Shown piece after piece: positions 12,001 through 24,600 of a stretch of 64,000 nt of DNA. The stretch is from Leuctra nigra (taxonomy: Eukaryota > Arthropoda > Insecta > Plecoptera > Leuctridae), in assembly GCA_934045905.1 (NCBI GenBank), contig OW203766.1:17912309-17976308 (forward strand), read 5' to 3'. Made by a program: the position numbers and the translations under genes. The notes under the pieces were generated by a model, which saw only the letters and a program-made list of their open reading frames with translations, did not search any database and was not told the origin of the DNA. Position 1 is the stretch's first letter; every line of letters starts with the position of its first letter.

Positions 12001-15000
12001 CAAATTAAGTACATACCTAACAAAAGACTGGAAATTTGCGTCATTCTCTGACCTCGGAGAAAAATCCTCATACTTCTTTCATTTACCAAATAATTAACAC
12101 ATGGCCTACCCACTATTTAGCCAGTGTAATGACTAATTAGGACCTTAATGAAACAGTTTGATAATAGACCTTGGAACCCCACCTTGGCAGTCAGACAACG
12201 GAACCACTATCGAGGCGTGACCTTGAAAGCTTGTGTGTTCCAGGCAAGAAACGAGTGTTGAAATGCCTCCTGGAGATCTACTCATTGTTCAATGCGAGCG
12301 AGCCCCGGTATCTGTTGAACCGGCTCTACATTCAGGACTACTGCGTGTGGATTCAACAGTCCTCAGCAAACCGGCTTAACTCTTTGGCCGATGCCATTTC
12401 TCAGGTATGTATCATGTATGTCAGTGTTGTATCATGTAGTATCATGTGCATGTATCATGTAGCCATTCACATGCCAACCAACTATGTACTATACAGACAT
12501 GAACATGCATCACCTCTTTCAGTTTGTAATCTCAGAGTATTTGAAGCTTATCAACAAAATCTTTCGTCTCCATACAGTTCCTGCCTACTTATTTTAATAT
12601 CCATAAAACAACTTTTGGGCTCTTCTTTCATAATTGGCATCTCAGGGAAAAGTGGTGGACATAATAAGTAGGTACCTACAGTACGTTCTACAAGGAATTT
12701 GCAACAGCGAAAAATCCATTTTCCACATAGAATTCCTATTTTCCACACTACCGTATTAACTCGTGTATAAGACGCAATTATATGTCAATATTTTGATTCT
12801 GAAAACAGCCCTGCGTCTTATACACGCATACCAAGCTTTTTTCCCAGTAAATCCAAGGTGGATGTTTGTAAACAGAGCTGTGGTAGACTGCCACATGTTG
12901 TCTATCTCTGCCTTTCCCTCTCACTCTGTATGGACTACTCATACTGTGTCTAGTCACAACACTATTAACATATTACATTTTTGCAACAGAATGTTTTCCC
13001 TTGCATTTAGATCAGGAGACAAAATATATGTTTACGTCTGAAAAACATTGCTCTGACAGACATAAAATAGACAAAACACTGTTGAATGGCGATCTTAATG
13101 GAAGGGGTGGAGGGGGGTTGGGTTTGTTTTGAGAGGAAAGGCAGGTGCATGCCTCTTAAAGCAAGCAACAGCTGCTGGGAAGAGACTCCCCTCCCCCCTT
13201 TCTCAGAAGTAGGAAATTACTGTTTGTTATCAACAAGTTGGCAGTGATTTTCATTCAAATAGCTCAGTTAGCTGGAAAACCAACATTTAGATGGATATCA
13301 TGTATACAAACACACAATGTTTTTCATCATTTTACTGCGTCTTATACACGCATGCTAAGTGTTTTCTTAAAATAGACTTCTCAAAACAAGGGTGCGTCTT
13401 ATACACGAGTGCGTCTTATACACGAGTTAATACGGTAATTTTGGCTAGTTTTCTGACACTACCTCTTCCTCACCTCATAACAATAGAGGACCAAAGAAAA
13501 TCCACATTTCTGAGGTGTATATAGCATTTTATTGGCGTTTGTATTTTGGCATTTGCCCTCAGGCGCTGAAAGGTCCTTGTAGAACGTACTGTATGGTGTA
13601 CATTTCATTAGTGGTTCAACTCTTTCAAATCTAAAATACACTACCTGTCAGAATATTTTAGTTCGTCACGCAATGATTTTGTATTTGTTTACTTATAAGC
13701 AAATAAAAAGTTTGAGATCTAGGTACTTAACTGCAAAATCCAGATATTTGATATCTGAAGTGATTTTGCAGGTGTTGCCCAGCAAGTCTGACCTTGACCT
13801 CGACCTGGTTGAACTCGAGACGGCAGCATCCGTGGTCCAGGAGGAGGAGTCGTTGACTGCCGTGGAGAACCAACTCTCGCAACTTCATCTCGACACCGCT
13901 CAGTGAGTCATTTGTTGCACCAAAAATATATCAACCAGTACCGAGTGCCTATTCTCGAGTTTGTTGAAAATGTTTGCCTTGCCGAAATGAGCCAAGTACA
14001 CAATGGATTTGTCTACTTTATCATTGATAAAACAAAATATTTCACTTGATTGCACGTTGGCGACATTTTCGCATGCGGTTTGGATTTGAGAATATGCCCC
14101 CTGGGTGCCTATTCTCGAGTTTTTTGAAAATGTTGCACTGTACAATGGATTCAGCTAATTTAACATTGAAAAAACAAACTTTTTACCAACTTTCACACAG
14201 TCGAACATTTTCGCATGCGGTTTAAAATCGAGAATAGGCACCCTGGAGTGAGGAAGTGTTGACATCTCATTACAAATAGGTGCAGAGAAAAACTCAATTT
14301 TTCAACTCGATTACTAGCAGCATTTAGGTACCTACATTTTTAACTCCATATCATCAGGATAGAAACTTAAATACTTGTGTCATTTCAATCTTCAAATTAA
14401 CCAAATTAATATAATTCATTTGTTCAAAGCCATGCCACAATGCAAATAAAATTATCTAGTTACGACATGTTTCTCCACGTAGCTTCATTGGAAACACACC
14501 ATTTATAAATTTTCTTGAGCTTGTAACAGGGTTGGGTCATTACGCGTAGAATATTAATTTTCTACATACACGTAGAGTAACACGTAGAATATGTAGAATA
14601 TGTAGAAATTATTGTAGAATATTTTTTTGAAGTGCAAGTGGATTGACAGCAGTCAAATTTGGAAATGCTAGCAAAGACCAAAATATGTTATTTTACCTTA
14701 TTAGTTGCCCTATGTTCAACTTAGCTTTAAAGCGGTCGAGTTCAAATCTTTTCTATTTATTCTACTCATATTCTATCTTGTATGAGACGGTCACAACTCA
14801 CAACCTTAATTTAGGCAAATTAGAGAGCAATCCCACCTCTTAATAAATAAGCCCATTCATAGCACACTTCCCCTACAATGCTACAATAGGCACCGAGTGT
14901 TCGCCACGAGTGAGAGAAATTAGCAACTTTTGTGGGAAGATCGTCAACTGTTTTATTTCTCATTGGCCGTGACCTAGCAACCGATCAGATGTCAACAAAT

Positions 15001-16017
15001 GTACTCAAAATATTTCGGAATCAGAACTTAGTCGCGCAAATTAATATTGTGATCAGATTCAGTGAAATTGTGAACACTTTATTATTAATATTTTGTAGGC
15101 GAATAAACATTAGATAAACATGTGTAAATTTTAAGAATTGATAATGCGTAATATGTGCAGCAACATAACATATAACTGCAGCGACTTGGACGCCTTGCCA
15201 AAAGGTAAGCTTCCTTCCACAGATTAGGTGGCTCTGTCTGTACTTTTTACAGTGCCATCTGTTGTCTAAACACGCTGCCTATAGGGAACACTCGATGATT
15301 TGAATATGTATTGTAGGAATAGCCATTAATTAGCAAGATTGTAAAAAAATTAAATTAAAACATTTCAAAATAATTTATAATTGTAGAGACATAACCATGT
15401 AGAATGGAACGTAAATTTGTCCTTAAAAGTTGTGTGCATATTCTACATGTTTGGATAATTGAATCTAGATTTCAGCATCCAGTATTACAGCTAGCAACTA
15501 CCAAAGTCCCAATTAGATGATTGAGTATCACTTTGAGTTTTTATGTTAATATTAAATTTAGAAAAAAGAAATTGTAGTTGGTCTCTCTCGTATCAACAAT
15601 TTGGTAGAGTTGTTATGTACTAGGTACTCAAAGTAAAGTAAAATGCTGCTATATTGAAAACAAATCAAAAAATTATCATTATAATCCAAATCAATATGTT
15701 TTTCTTAAAAATAATATTCTACGTGTAGAATATGTCATCTACATCAATATTCTACATTACATATTCTACGGTAGAATATACGCGTAGAATACCCATTTTC
15801 TACACGGAATATTCTACTGACCCAACCCTGTGTAAGGAATAGTTTTAAGAACCCTTGAACACCCCCCTATGCTCCATTTAATGACCTTGAACTTAGCATT
15901 CCATTTGGTTACAGAAATGCAGAGCAAGCGTCCAGCAGCTCTGAAAGTGACTCGGAAAGTGACTCGAGTGACTCCGAGAGTGAACTGAACTCTGATGACA
16001 TCAGCGACAAGGAGTGA
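9053..16017 (+). CDS. SHQ1: SHQ1, H/ACA ribonucleoprotein assembly factor
   Basis: Nine exons: 9053-9195, 9277-9467, 9562-9719, 9831-10020, 10488-10696, 11503-11626, 12244-12404, 13772-13902 and 15915-16017 (TGA). All have AG/GT borders and matching phases, giving 469 aa (human SHQ1 is 577 aa). The start MLTPRFELSQ is the family's N-terminus and opens the CS-like (p23) domain, residues about 1-110, ending LLAPRKAK. The acidic stretch EDSDDDSEWF follows, then the helical SHQ1 domain (LPNREYLL, LVDLLFGFCY, then KKRVLKCLLEIYSLFNASEP and DYCVWIQ). The tail is Ser/Asp/Glu-rich. SHQ1 chaperones dyskerin/Cbf5 before snoRNP and telomerase RNP assembly, in cytoplasm and nucleus. No key block is missing. 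Introns hold MITEs at 12679-13591 and 14527-15830. GTAAGT at 16026-16031 in the 3' flank looks like a donor but is unexplained. Confidence 0.93.
10740..10850. repeat. dispersed repeat fragment, second copy
   Basis: Matches 8408-8510 in SHQ1 intron 5. An (ATA/AATAAT)n run precedes it at about 10717-10742. The remainder of this intron, to 11502, shows no recognised element. Confidence 0.55.
12679..13591. mobile_element. outer mariner-like MITE in SHQ1 intron 7
   Basis: The ends are CAGTACGTTCTACAAGGA at 12679 and its exact complement ending at 13591, each flanked by TA. A CAGT start with TA duplication fits Tc1/mariner-type elements. Without the inner element it would be about 230 bp, a small non-autonomous element. 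Confidence 0.7.
12751..13434. mobile_element. inner TA-flanked element nested in the 12679 MITE
   Basis: Ends CCGTATTAACTCGTGTATAA and its complement, flanked by TA on both sides. The word GCGTCTTATACACG repeats inside both termini (also near 12821, 13339, 13392). No transposase frame. It split the outer MITE, so it is the younger insertion. Confidence 0.75.
13943..14243. repeat. two tandem foldback units
   Basis: Two adjacent units of about 140-160 bp each run from GTGCCTATTCTCGAG to an inverted partner (ATTTGAGAATATGCCCC in unit 1, ATCGAGAATAGGCACC in unit 2). Both carry CATTTTCGCATGCGGTTT near the right side. Located in SHQ1 intron 8. Confidence 0.65.
14527..15830. mobile_element. 1.3-kb non-autonomous DNA element rich in GTAGAATAT
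   Basis: Ends CAGGGTTGGGTCA and TGACCCAACCCTG. TGTAA sits directly outside both ends (14522-14526, 15831-15835). CAGGG termini are hAT-like, although hAT duplications are usually 8 bp. Both subterminal zones hold many copies of GTAGAATAT or CGTAGAATA. No coding frame is convincing. Confidence 0.75.
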
Positions 16018-16334
16018 CTTACGTTCATGGTAAGTCACTTCCACTTACCAGCGGCTGAATCTTGACCTGCGACAATGATGAACATCCGGCGGCCTTGGTT
16101 TTCATCATGAATGCGTAAACAAATGGAACAAATCAGGTCGTTGTTTTATGTCGTAGTAGATGCTTCCAGTTGGCTTATATCATGACCTTGGAAGTAGACG
16201 GCGCAAAGTCAATTTCAATGATTCTAGAAGCGAGCTAGAAACCAGTAGTTCTGCCCAATATTAATCAATGGCACACAAAATCAAGAAAACGGCCTTCTGC
16301 TCCCAAAGTACGGATATGTTTCTGCACATAATAG

Positions 16335-16402
16335 CGTTTGGGTTCGAGGTGTTGCACATTCTAGTGCCCGCTCATAACACGTTACCCGGACCGTTTTCCT
16401 AG
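16335..16402 (+). mobile_element. Helitron-like 3' end
   Basis: Ends CCGTTTTCCTAG followed by T at 16403, preceded by GCCCGCTCATAACACGTTAC. It is the diverged form of the terminus at 39973, 42537 (inverted), 35851 (inverted) and 62539. No matching 5' end was found. 16018-16334 is otherwise spacer. Confidence 0.5.
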
Positions 16403-16892
16403 TGATGGACGATGTTCACGTATCTCATGATGCACGTGGCCAAGAAGCAAAACTCACCTGTTGCAAAAAATAAGTACTTACCTATGTGATGTAATATTAA
16501 AATATTTTTCTTTCTCTATCTTGTATTATAAATATATCATTGTACAAAATATATTTCCATTTCCCTTTTAAACATTTAATGATTAAGTAGGTAGACCTAC
16601 TATCATCTGGAAACAGGATTTGTCTTTTTCTCCTTGCTATGCTAATTTGAGTGGGTAAGTGGCTTAAAGATGTGTCCACACCACATATATACCATTTTTG
16701 CATTTTGCGGTATGTATATTCATTCTTATAACCAATCACAAGTCCAGAAACCACTCGCTGTAGATTTGTAATTGGTCAATTACAAATAAACGAAAAACGG
16801 GAAAATGTTCTATGTATGTGGACCCACCTTAACTTACATTCTTATGAATGATTTTGTACACTTGTAAAATATCATTATTCATTAATCATTAT

Positions 16893-17772
16893 TAGAGCCA
16901 GTTTTAAATGGTGATTTTATTTCTTAAAATTCGTTTTTAAAATCATCAATTTCGTTTTTTGTGTTTTTTCTGGAAGAGTGATTTCGCGATTTTGTGGTGA
17001 TATTAAATTGGTTATAAAACACATTGTAATAGCCCCCAGAAACCATAATTTGATGAAAAACATGTATGCCACTTTGGAGGAGGGATTGGAATGGATTGGT
17101 CATGCACTATTAGCACTGAAATAGGCTTGTCTAGAATGGCGTCTTTAATGCTCTGTACTGTCTATTCCACAACCCACATTTTCTCTGTACATACTAGTAT
17201 AGATGATCCATAATATTTAAAATTTCATGACGCAAAATGTATAGTTTGACAAGATATTTTCTTTCCCAATCCAACAATTTGCAGCGCAGTAATTGTTCCA
17301 AAATATCCTTCTGTGTAAGTAGACTATTGATAAATAGTTGCGACTGGTTGAGGGTGGAAGGGGGGGGGGGGGGGGGAACTGGTCGACCTTGAACAGATGG
17401 GGGCTCAAAACAAAGCAGCCTGGAGGCATCATCAACTGGTTAGACTGGTCTGGTTCACTTTGAGGGTGGGTAGCAAAGTGTCTGGCGAGGGGGAGGGGGT
17501 TGAGTGAGTAGCACATGGAAAGAAACTGGTTTCGTTTGTTTTTGTGTGACCTGTTAGGGGGATAAAAGCAGTAATTTTAATAGAAAACCTTTATTTCGTG
17601 GTCATTTCGCGGAAAATGTTGAATATCGCGATCAGGGTTGGATTTCGTTTTTTTTCGCGATGTAAAAATGGTAGATTTGGGATCTATACACAATGAAATG
17701 GATTTTAGTAGAAGAAAATAGTGCAATCAGAACAATTCGCGAATTCGCGCATCACCATTTAAAACTGGCTCT
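16893..17772. mobile_element. 880-bp hAT-type MITE
   Basis: The ends begin TAGAGCCAGTTTTAAATGG and finish with its complement. The 8-bp target duplication ATCATTAT is exact (16885-16892, 17773-17780). The interior has TTTCGCGAT words near both ends and a G run at 17360. No transposase. Confidence 0.85.
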
Positions 17773-17948
17773 AATCATTATACATTTAAAAATTTATAAA
17801 ATGTTTTAATTTGACTTAAAAACAGAACAAATAAACAAAATGGAAACATAACAAGTCTACCCATTTACAGTTCTTTACTTTCACTGACCCCAGATTTTTT
17901 TAAAAAATAATATGCATGGCACTAGTAGGTATATTGATTAGAACCTAT

Positions 17949-18040
17949 GGTCGGGGACAAGCTAAGTTGAACCCGCGCTAGCATGGGTCGGCCTATACCT
18001 GGCAATGCTAAACAGGGTTCAACTTAGCCTGTCCCCGACC
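17949..18040. mobile_element. 92-bp palindromic MITE, copy 1
   Basis: GGTCGGGGACAAGCTAAGTT at the left pairs with the right end AACTTAGCCTGTCCCCGACC. A second copy in the other orientation lies at 28950-29041 and a decayed piece near 33765-33800. The whole element can fold into one hairpin. 18041-18641 shows no gene. Confidence 0.7.
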
Positions 18041-18641
18041 TTACCTTCATCTACCTTCATCTCATGATTTGATAAAGATAATTAAATAATCCGATTAGTA
18101 GATTAACCATACTTAAACTTTGACTTTGCTTTTATCCGAGTCGAACACAAAAGTGTGTTAAATGCGTATGGTTACGAACAATGCCAGAAATTATTCAAAT
18201 ACACTCTGGACATATTTTTTAAACTCGGCATGAGAACGTACTTGTAATCTTCTTTACATAAATTAAAATTAGTAGGTACACATTAATAAGGCTTCTCGAA
18301 CTCGAATTTGTAAATGTGTTGCACAAGGTTAACAATTGTTTTGTATGATGTTAAATTAAGAATCATTTTCACATTTCAACACATTACAATGATATCAGAT
18401 CACAGCAGATCAATTCTTTGGCTCCACCCATAATGAGTAGAAGTATAATAATGTTATTTTTTTAATTTAGGGGAGTGAGTGGAGGGCTAAAGCTAGTAGA
18501 TTTTCATGAGAAAACTAAGTAATCGTGCAACCGATTGGTACTCTTTTCTTCCAAATGTGCTATGACAATCCAATTGCATGAAACTTTCAGCATCTCAGAA
18601 CAAATCAATGGTGATCATTATGAAATATAATGTGTTCTGCA

Positions 18642-21600
18642 TCAGTTTAACGAATACGACTCTGTGCCGAATCCCTCTTGGTTCATCTTGTCGTCGATCC
18701 AGTTTCGGAAGTGGGCGACGGAAGCGTACGCTCCCGGCACACCTTGCTCCCCGCAGCCGATGCCCCACGCGACGATGCCGGCCTGCACGTAACGTGTCTC
18801 CTCGTGACTCCATACCGGGCATGCTAGAGGACCGCCGCCGTCGCCCTAGCAACACACGGAGATGTTTAAAGTAAATCATTACTCATTCCTACTCATATTA
18901 CTACTCATTACTCATAATCATTACTTGCCATTAGGTAGCTGCTATGGCTTTTTTATATTCTTTAAGCAACAAATAACCACATAATTGGTTTGGTTTGTGT
19001 AATGATCCTATCATAATGATTGTATCCATGCATTATGTAAGATTTAAATATAGCCGCCACAGATCGGTTTAGCAGGCTGTGGGACCGCAAGCGGGAGTCG
19101 AGAACGACCGGACAGGCAGTCAGTCAAGGACAGCCATTGAACATGGACGACTCTGTATGTATCTTTATTAAATAAAGAAGTGAACCCACAAATATGGTTT
19201 ATTAATTATCCTGCATAGTATTTGTGGTCAACCTAGTTCGAAGAACATTACATGGTGATCAGAAGTGGTGTCTGAATCTACATCGCACGTGAAACGTTGC
19301 AGAGCGCAAAGCCAACGCCTAGAATAGGTAAACGGCAAGCATCAAGATGGCCGCATCAGCACGAAAATTACCTGAACTCGAACTCACCGGGAACGTTAGT
19401 GAAAAGTGGAAGCTGTGGAAGCAGAAATTTGAAATTTACATGCGCGTGACGAAAGGTTACAAGGAAGATCCTGAGGATCAAGTTGCCACATTACTGAATG
19501 CAATTGGTGACGAAGCACTTACAGTTTTCAACACGTTCGAGCTGCGGGAAGTGGACAAGAAAGATCTAAACAAAGTGCTGCAAAAGTTTGACGAATTCTG
19601 TACCCCAAGAAAGAATCTGATTTACGAACAGAGCATATTCTTCACACGGTCGCAGCTTGATGGTGAGACCGTTGATCAGTTCATAACTCAACTGAAGCGT
19701 TTAGCAGGGTCCTGTGAATTTGGCCCACAGATGAAGCAAATGCTAACACTACGGCTTGTGTTGGGAATCGCGGACAAGGGGTTAAAGGAACGTCTACTCA
19801 GGGTTAATGACCTGACTTTAGAGAAAGCAGCAGACATCTGCAGGGCTGCGGAGGCTAGCAAGTTGCAGGCGATGGCGATTGAAGAAAAAGTACCTGTGGA
19901 GACACTCAAAGAAGAATCTGTGCAAGCAGTTGTGCAAAGAAAGAAGTCTGACAGCTACCAAAGCATGAAGAATTTTCCGAAGAAAGAGGAAAGCAACGGC
20001 ACGAAGAATTTTCCGAAGAAAGAGGAAAAGCAGGAGAAGAAATCCTACGACTGCAAGAAATGCGGTTATCACCATGCGACTCTGAAGTGTCCAGCCTACG
20101 GGAAGACGTGTCTACGCTGCAAAGAAGAAAATCACTTTGCAAAGATGTGCAAGCAACGAAGAATTGCAGAATTTGAAGTGGCACCAGATGAAGACTCATC
20201 TGAAGATGAGAACAATTCAACACTGTACATCTCAACACTCACCGCCAAAAGCGTGAATGCTGTGAAGAAGACAGAAGATCTTGCCAGAGCATGGATTGTA
20301 GATGTCAATGTTGGTGGACAGAACGTCAAGATGAAAGTCGACACTGGTGCGGAGGTAAGCTGTTTGCCATTGACTTTATTTAAACAATTTAAAGGCAGGC
20401 TTCAGAAAACTTCCACGGTACTGGTAGCTTTTGGGAACCAGAAGATCAAACCAGCAGGAACTGCTAAGGTTCATTGTATTAAAAGTAGCTGCATTAAAGG
20501 AGTAAAACAAGTCGTGAAATTCATGATTGTTGATGAAGAGTTCATGCCACTACTGGGACTGCCGGATTGTGTCAGTTTGGGGTTTGTCAAAATGATTAAT
20601 CACATAGAAACATCTAGCAAAACCAGGCAACAGATCATCGCAGAAAATCCTCAAGTCTTCAAAGGTCTCGGGTGCATGCCGGGAACGTATTCGATTGCAG
20701 TGGATGCCAACTGTCGTCCAGTCGTCCAACCATCCCGGAAGGTGCCTATCGCTCTTCGAGACAAACTGAAGAAGGCGCTGAACGACCTGGAGGAAAGCCA
20801 GGTGATCAGGAAAGTGACAAAACCTACTGACTGGGTGAGTAACCTAGTGATTACGGAAAAGAAAAATAAATCTTTACGGCTGTGCTTGGACCCTATTGAT
20901 CTGAACAAAGCCATCAAGAGGGAGCATTATCCATTTCCATCTGCGGAAGAGGTCCAGGCTCAACTACAAGGCATGAACGTGTTCTCGATCCTTGACATGC
21001 GAGATGGGTTTTGGCAGGTCAGTCTCGATGATGACAGTGCTGACCTGTGCACATTTAATTCACCTTTTGGGAGATATCAGTTCCTCAGGATGCCTTTCGG
21101 AATTAAATCAGCTCCAGAAATCTTTCAAAGAAAGAACACCGAGAACTTTGGGCACATCAAAGGTGTTCAAGTCATATTTGATGATATTATCGTCGCAGGA
21201 GCAACCATCGCAGATCACGACAAAGCACTTCAGGAACTACTAGAACGAGCCGAAGAACTCAACATCAGGTTCAACCCGGACAAGTTCCAGTTTCAGGTAC
21301 GAGAAGTACGCTATCTTGGACATGTTATGTCTAGTGAGGGAATGAAGACAGATCCAGAACGTGTCAGAGCAATTGTAGAGCTTCCGACTCCTACCAACGT
21401 AACAGAGCTAAGACGGTTTATGGGAATGGTTAATTATGTAGGGCAATTTATTCCCAATCTATCATCAATTACGGCTCCGATTCGCATGCTGCTGAAGAAG
21501 GATGTCAACTGGGAATGGAATCGTGAGCAAATGAAGGCTGAGTCGGAGGTGAAGAGTCTTTTATCATCTGCTCCTGTTTTAGCATACTATGACAGCTCCA

Positions 21601-24600
21601 AGCCTTTAATCCTACAAGTAGATGCCTCGAAAAGCGGATTAGGAGCTTGCCTTCTGCAGGAGGGCCGACCGGTGGCTTATGCATCGCGTAGTATGACCGA
21701 GACAGAAATTCAGTACGCTCAGATTGAGAAGGAACTTCTAGGCATTGTGTATGGAGTAGAAAAATTTCACTATTATGTCTATGGTAGAGCAACCATCGTG
21801 CAAACAGACCACAAACCGTTGGTCTCTATCATGTCAAAGCAAATCCACAAGGTTTCGCCGCGGCTGCAAAGGCTCCAGTTGAAATTAGTAAAATACGATC
21901 TGGATATTCACTATATTCCAGGTTCTCAGATGTATATGGCTGACACACTTTCCAGAGCATACTTACCTGAGACAGGAAACGTGGACCCCGAGATGGAAGT
22001 TACTGTTCACAGTGTGTCTAAACATCTGGCAATGTCGGAAGAGAAGAGGACGGAATTCCGAGAAGCTACAGCAGAGTACGATGTAGCCAACGCACTGAAG
22101 GAACTACACAAGAATGGATGGCCGGAGCATAAATGGCAGATCCCGAGCTGCGTGAAACCATACTGGTCCCTAAAGGAAGAAATCACGGTAGATGACGGTC
22201 TTATCTTCTTTGGTGATCGAGTTTTGGTGCCTCCCTGTCTCCGTCGTCGAATGTTAGAATTGCTTCACGAGGGACATATGGGAATTGAGAAGACCAAGAA
22301 TCGTGGACGTCAATTACTGTTCTGGTTAGGAATGAGCAAAGACATAGACGAGCTAGTGCGTAAGTGCAGTACATGTGAACATTTCCGTGACAAGAATGCC
22401 AAGGAACCTCTGCACCCCCATCCGATACCCAATCGGCGATGGGAGGTTATAGCAGCGGATGTACTGGAGTTCAAGGGAAAATCATACTTGGTGGTCAAGG
22501 ATTATTACTCGAAATGGCTTGAGTTGGTGGAACTGCAAAACAAAACTGCAAAAGAATTAATCAATAAGATGAAAGCTATATTTTCCAGGAATGGTATTCC
22601 AGCCAGACTTGTTTCGGACAACATGCCATTTAGCAGTGCCGAATTTCGCACATTCGCCAAAGACTGGAACTTTGAATCCATCACGTCCAGTCCACGGTAC
22701 CCACAGAGCAACGGGATGGCAGAGAACGGTGTCAAGATCGCCAAACGTATGTTGAAAAAGTCCTATCACTCCGGAACCGATATCTATATTTCCCTGTTAG
22801 AGTACCGAAACACTCCGATTACTGGATTATCATTCTCTCCAGCTCAACTCATGGTTAACTGTCAATTAAAATCCAAACTTCCTATTTCGAACCATTTACT
22901 TGAACCAAAAATCCAAACTGATGTAAGACAACAGTTACAGCAAGTTCAAGACAAACAGAAATTGTTTTATGACAGGCGTGCAGTTCCTTTGCCTCAGTTA
23001 AAGGAAGGTGACCACGTGGTGTACCGTCACAATCAACTCTGGGAGCCGGCTATTGTGGACCGGACCTGTACCCAACCACGGTCGTATGTAATCAGACGAC
23101 CTGACGGCAGTGAGCTCCGGAGGAATCGGCGAGACCTCTCAAAATCCTTTGCCGACCATAAGGCAGAGACGGATACATTACCTGAAGACATACCCGACAC
23201 TACCCAGGAGCTTGAAATTCAGCCCGAGTTTGTGCCACCTGCCCCTGACAGTCCTCCACCTCAAATTCGACGAAGTGGAAGAGAAAGGAAGAAGCCCGAT
23301 AGACTCAAGGACTATGTGTAATATCATTCATGTGTGAATTTCAGCTTAGGTTGTGATTGTAACTTATTGTATTATTCAATGATTAAGGGTTCTTGCTTGG
23401 AAAAATTTGTATCTCAGTGTCGTGTAATTGATATTGTATGGTGTGATCATTTCCTTTATGGATTAGCACTTTGTTACAGACAGTCTGCTATCAGTAGTAA
23501 TTTTTAAGTAAGAGGGAAGGTGTAATGATCCTATCATAATGATTGTATCCATGCATTATGTAAGATTTAAATATAGCCGCCACAGATCGGTTTAGCAGGC
23601 TGTGGGACCGCAAGCGGGAGTCGAGAACGACCGGACAGGCAGTCAGTCAAGGACAGCCATTGAACATGGACGACTCTGTATGTATCTTTATTAAATAAAG
23701 AAGTGAACCCACAAATATGGTTTATTAATTATCCTGCATAGTATTTGTGGTCAACCTAGTTCGAAGAACATTACAGTTTGTACACAGTGGTGCCCTGAAT
23801 AGAAAGTTAAAGCCCATGAAATGGAAGAAGTTCATAAAACAGAAAAGAAGAAGAACAAATGACAAAAATGTTCTAAAAGACTTAGCCCCATTAGGTAATA
23901 GAATAGGTTTCAATCCCAAACCCATGTCTATCACTTTGGGCTGGCAACATTTGTTGATCAACATCGCTTAAGGATGTGCAGAGTTATTTTTGTGAATTTG
24001 ACAGTTGGTACCCTTGAAAGATTATAACATGTTCTATATTTCAATTCAAAGCCAACATGACGTTGAGTAGAAATTATTGTTCATTTGAATGATGGAGGGA
24101 ATGATGGTGCGATCTTACATTTATCAGCCTATCAGATTTATTGAACGTTCAATTTTTTTTTGGCCAAGTGTACCTTGTTTGCTTTTACTTATAAAACGAA
24201 CATTTTTAAATGACGAACTTTACCTTGCATGTGTCCTTGCCCTTCTCGCCACCAGCACATATAAAGCTGGCGTGCAGTTTGAAGAACTGGCCGAGTCTCG
24301 TCTTGCGGAATGATTTCGTGCACTTGTCCCGCGGCATGATTGGAAGCTCGATGCTCTTTAGAATGTTCATGAAGTAGCTCGCTTTACCTGCAAATATCTT
24401 TATATTAGACAAAAGTAATGCAATCATATTACATACATGTAAGAGGGTGTCCATTAATTGTCGGAGTTTTTTAGGTCTTAAACCCACCCACACCCCCCTG
24501 TCACAGCTCGTCACAAAATCAATTATTACCCCCTACCTCTTATAATTCCTCCCCTTTTACAAATTTATGCCACACTTCATGATTTTGATTTATAACTCAC

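Larger units (their letters stand above)
18998..23775 (+). mobile_element. complete Ty3/Gypsy LTR retrotransposon
   Basis: The element is 4778 bp with two 255-bp LTRs, TG...CA ends, a 5-bp duplication GTTTG (18993-18997, 23776-23780), a primer site, a polypurine tract and one open gag-pol frame. The LTRs look identical base for base. It is inserted antisense in the last intron of SPH gene A. No env-like frame is seen. Domain order protease, RT, RNase H, integrase is Ty3/Gypsy; the double CCHC knuckle and short LTRs suggest the Mag lineage, which is inference. Confidence 0.95.

Noticed and set aside
18595..18879. Arg-rich 94-aa minus-strand frame over the last SPH A exon
   Set aside because: Wrong frame; the true exon reads [10 protein letters not shown] in the neighbouring frame with a proper acceptor and stop.
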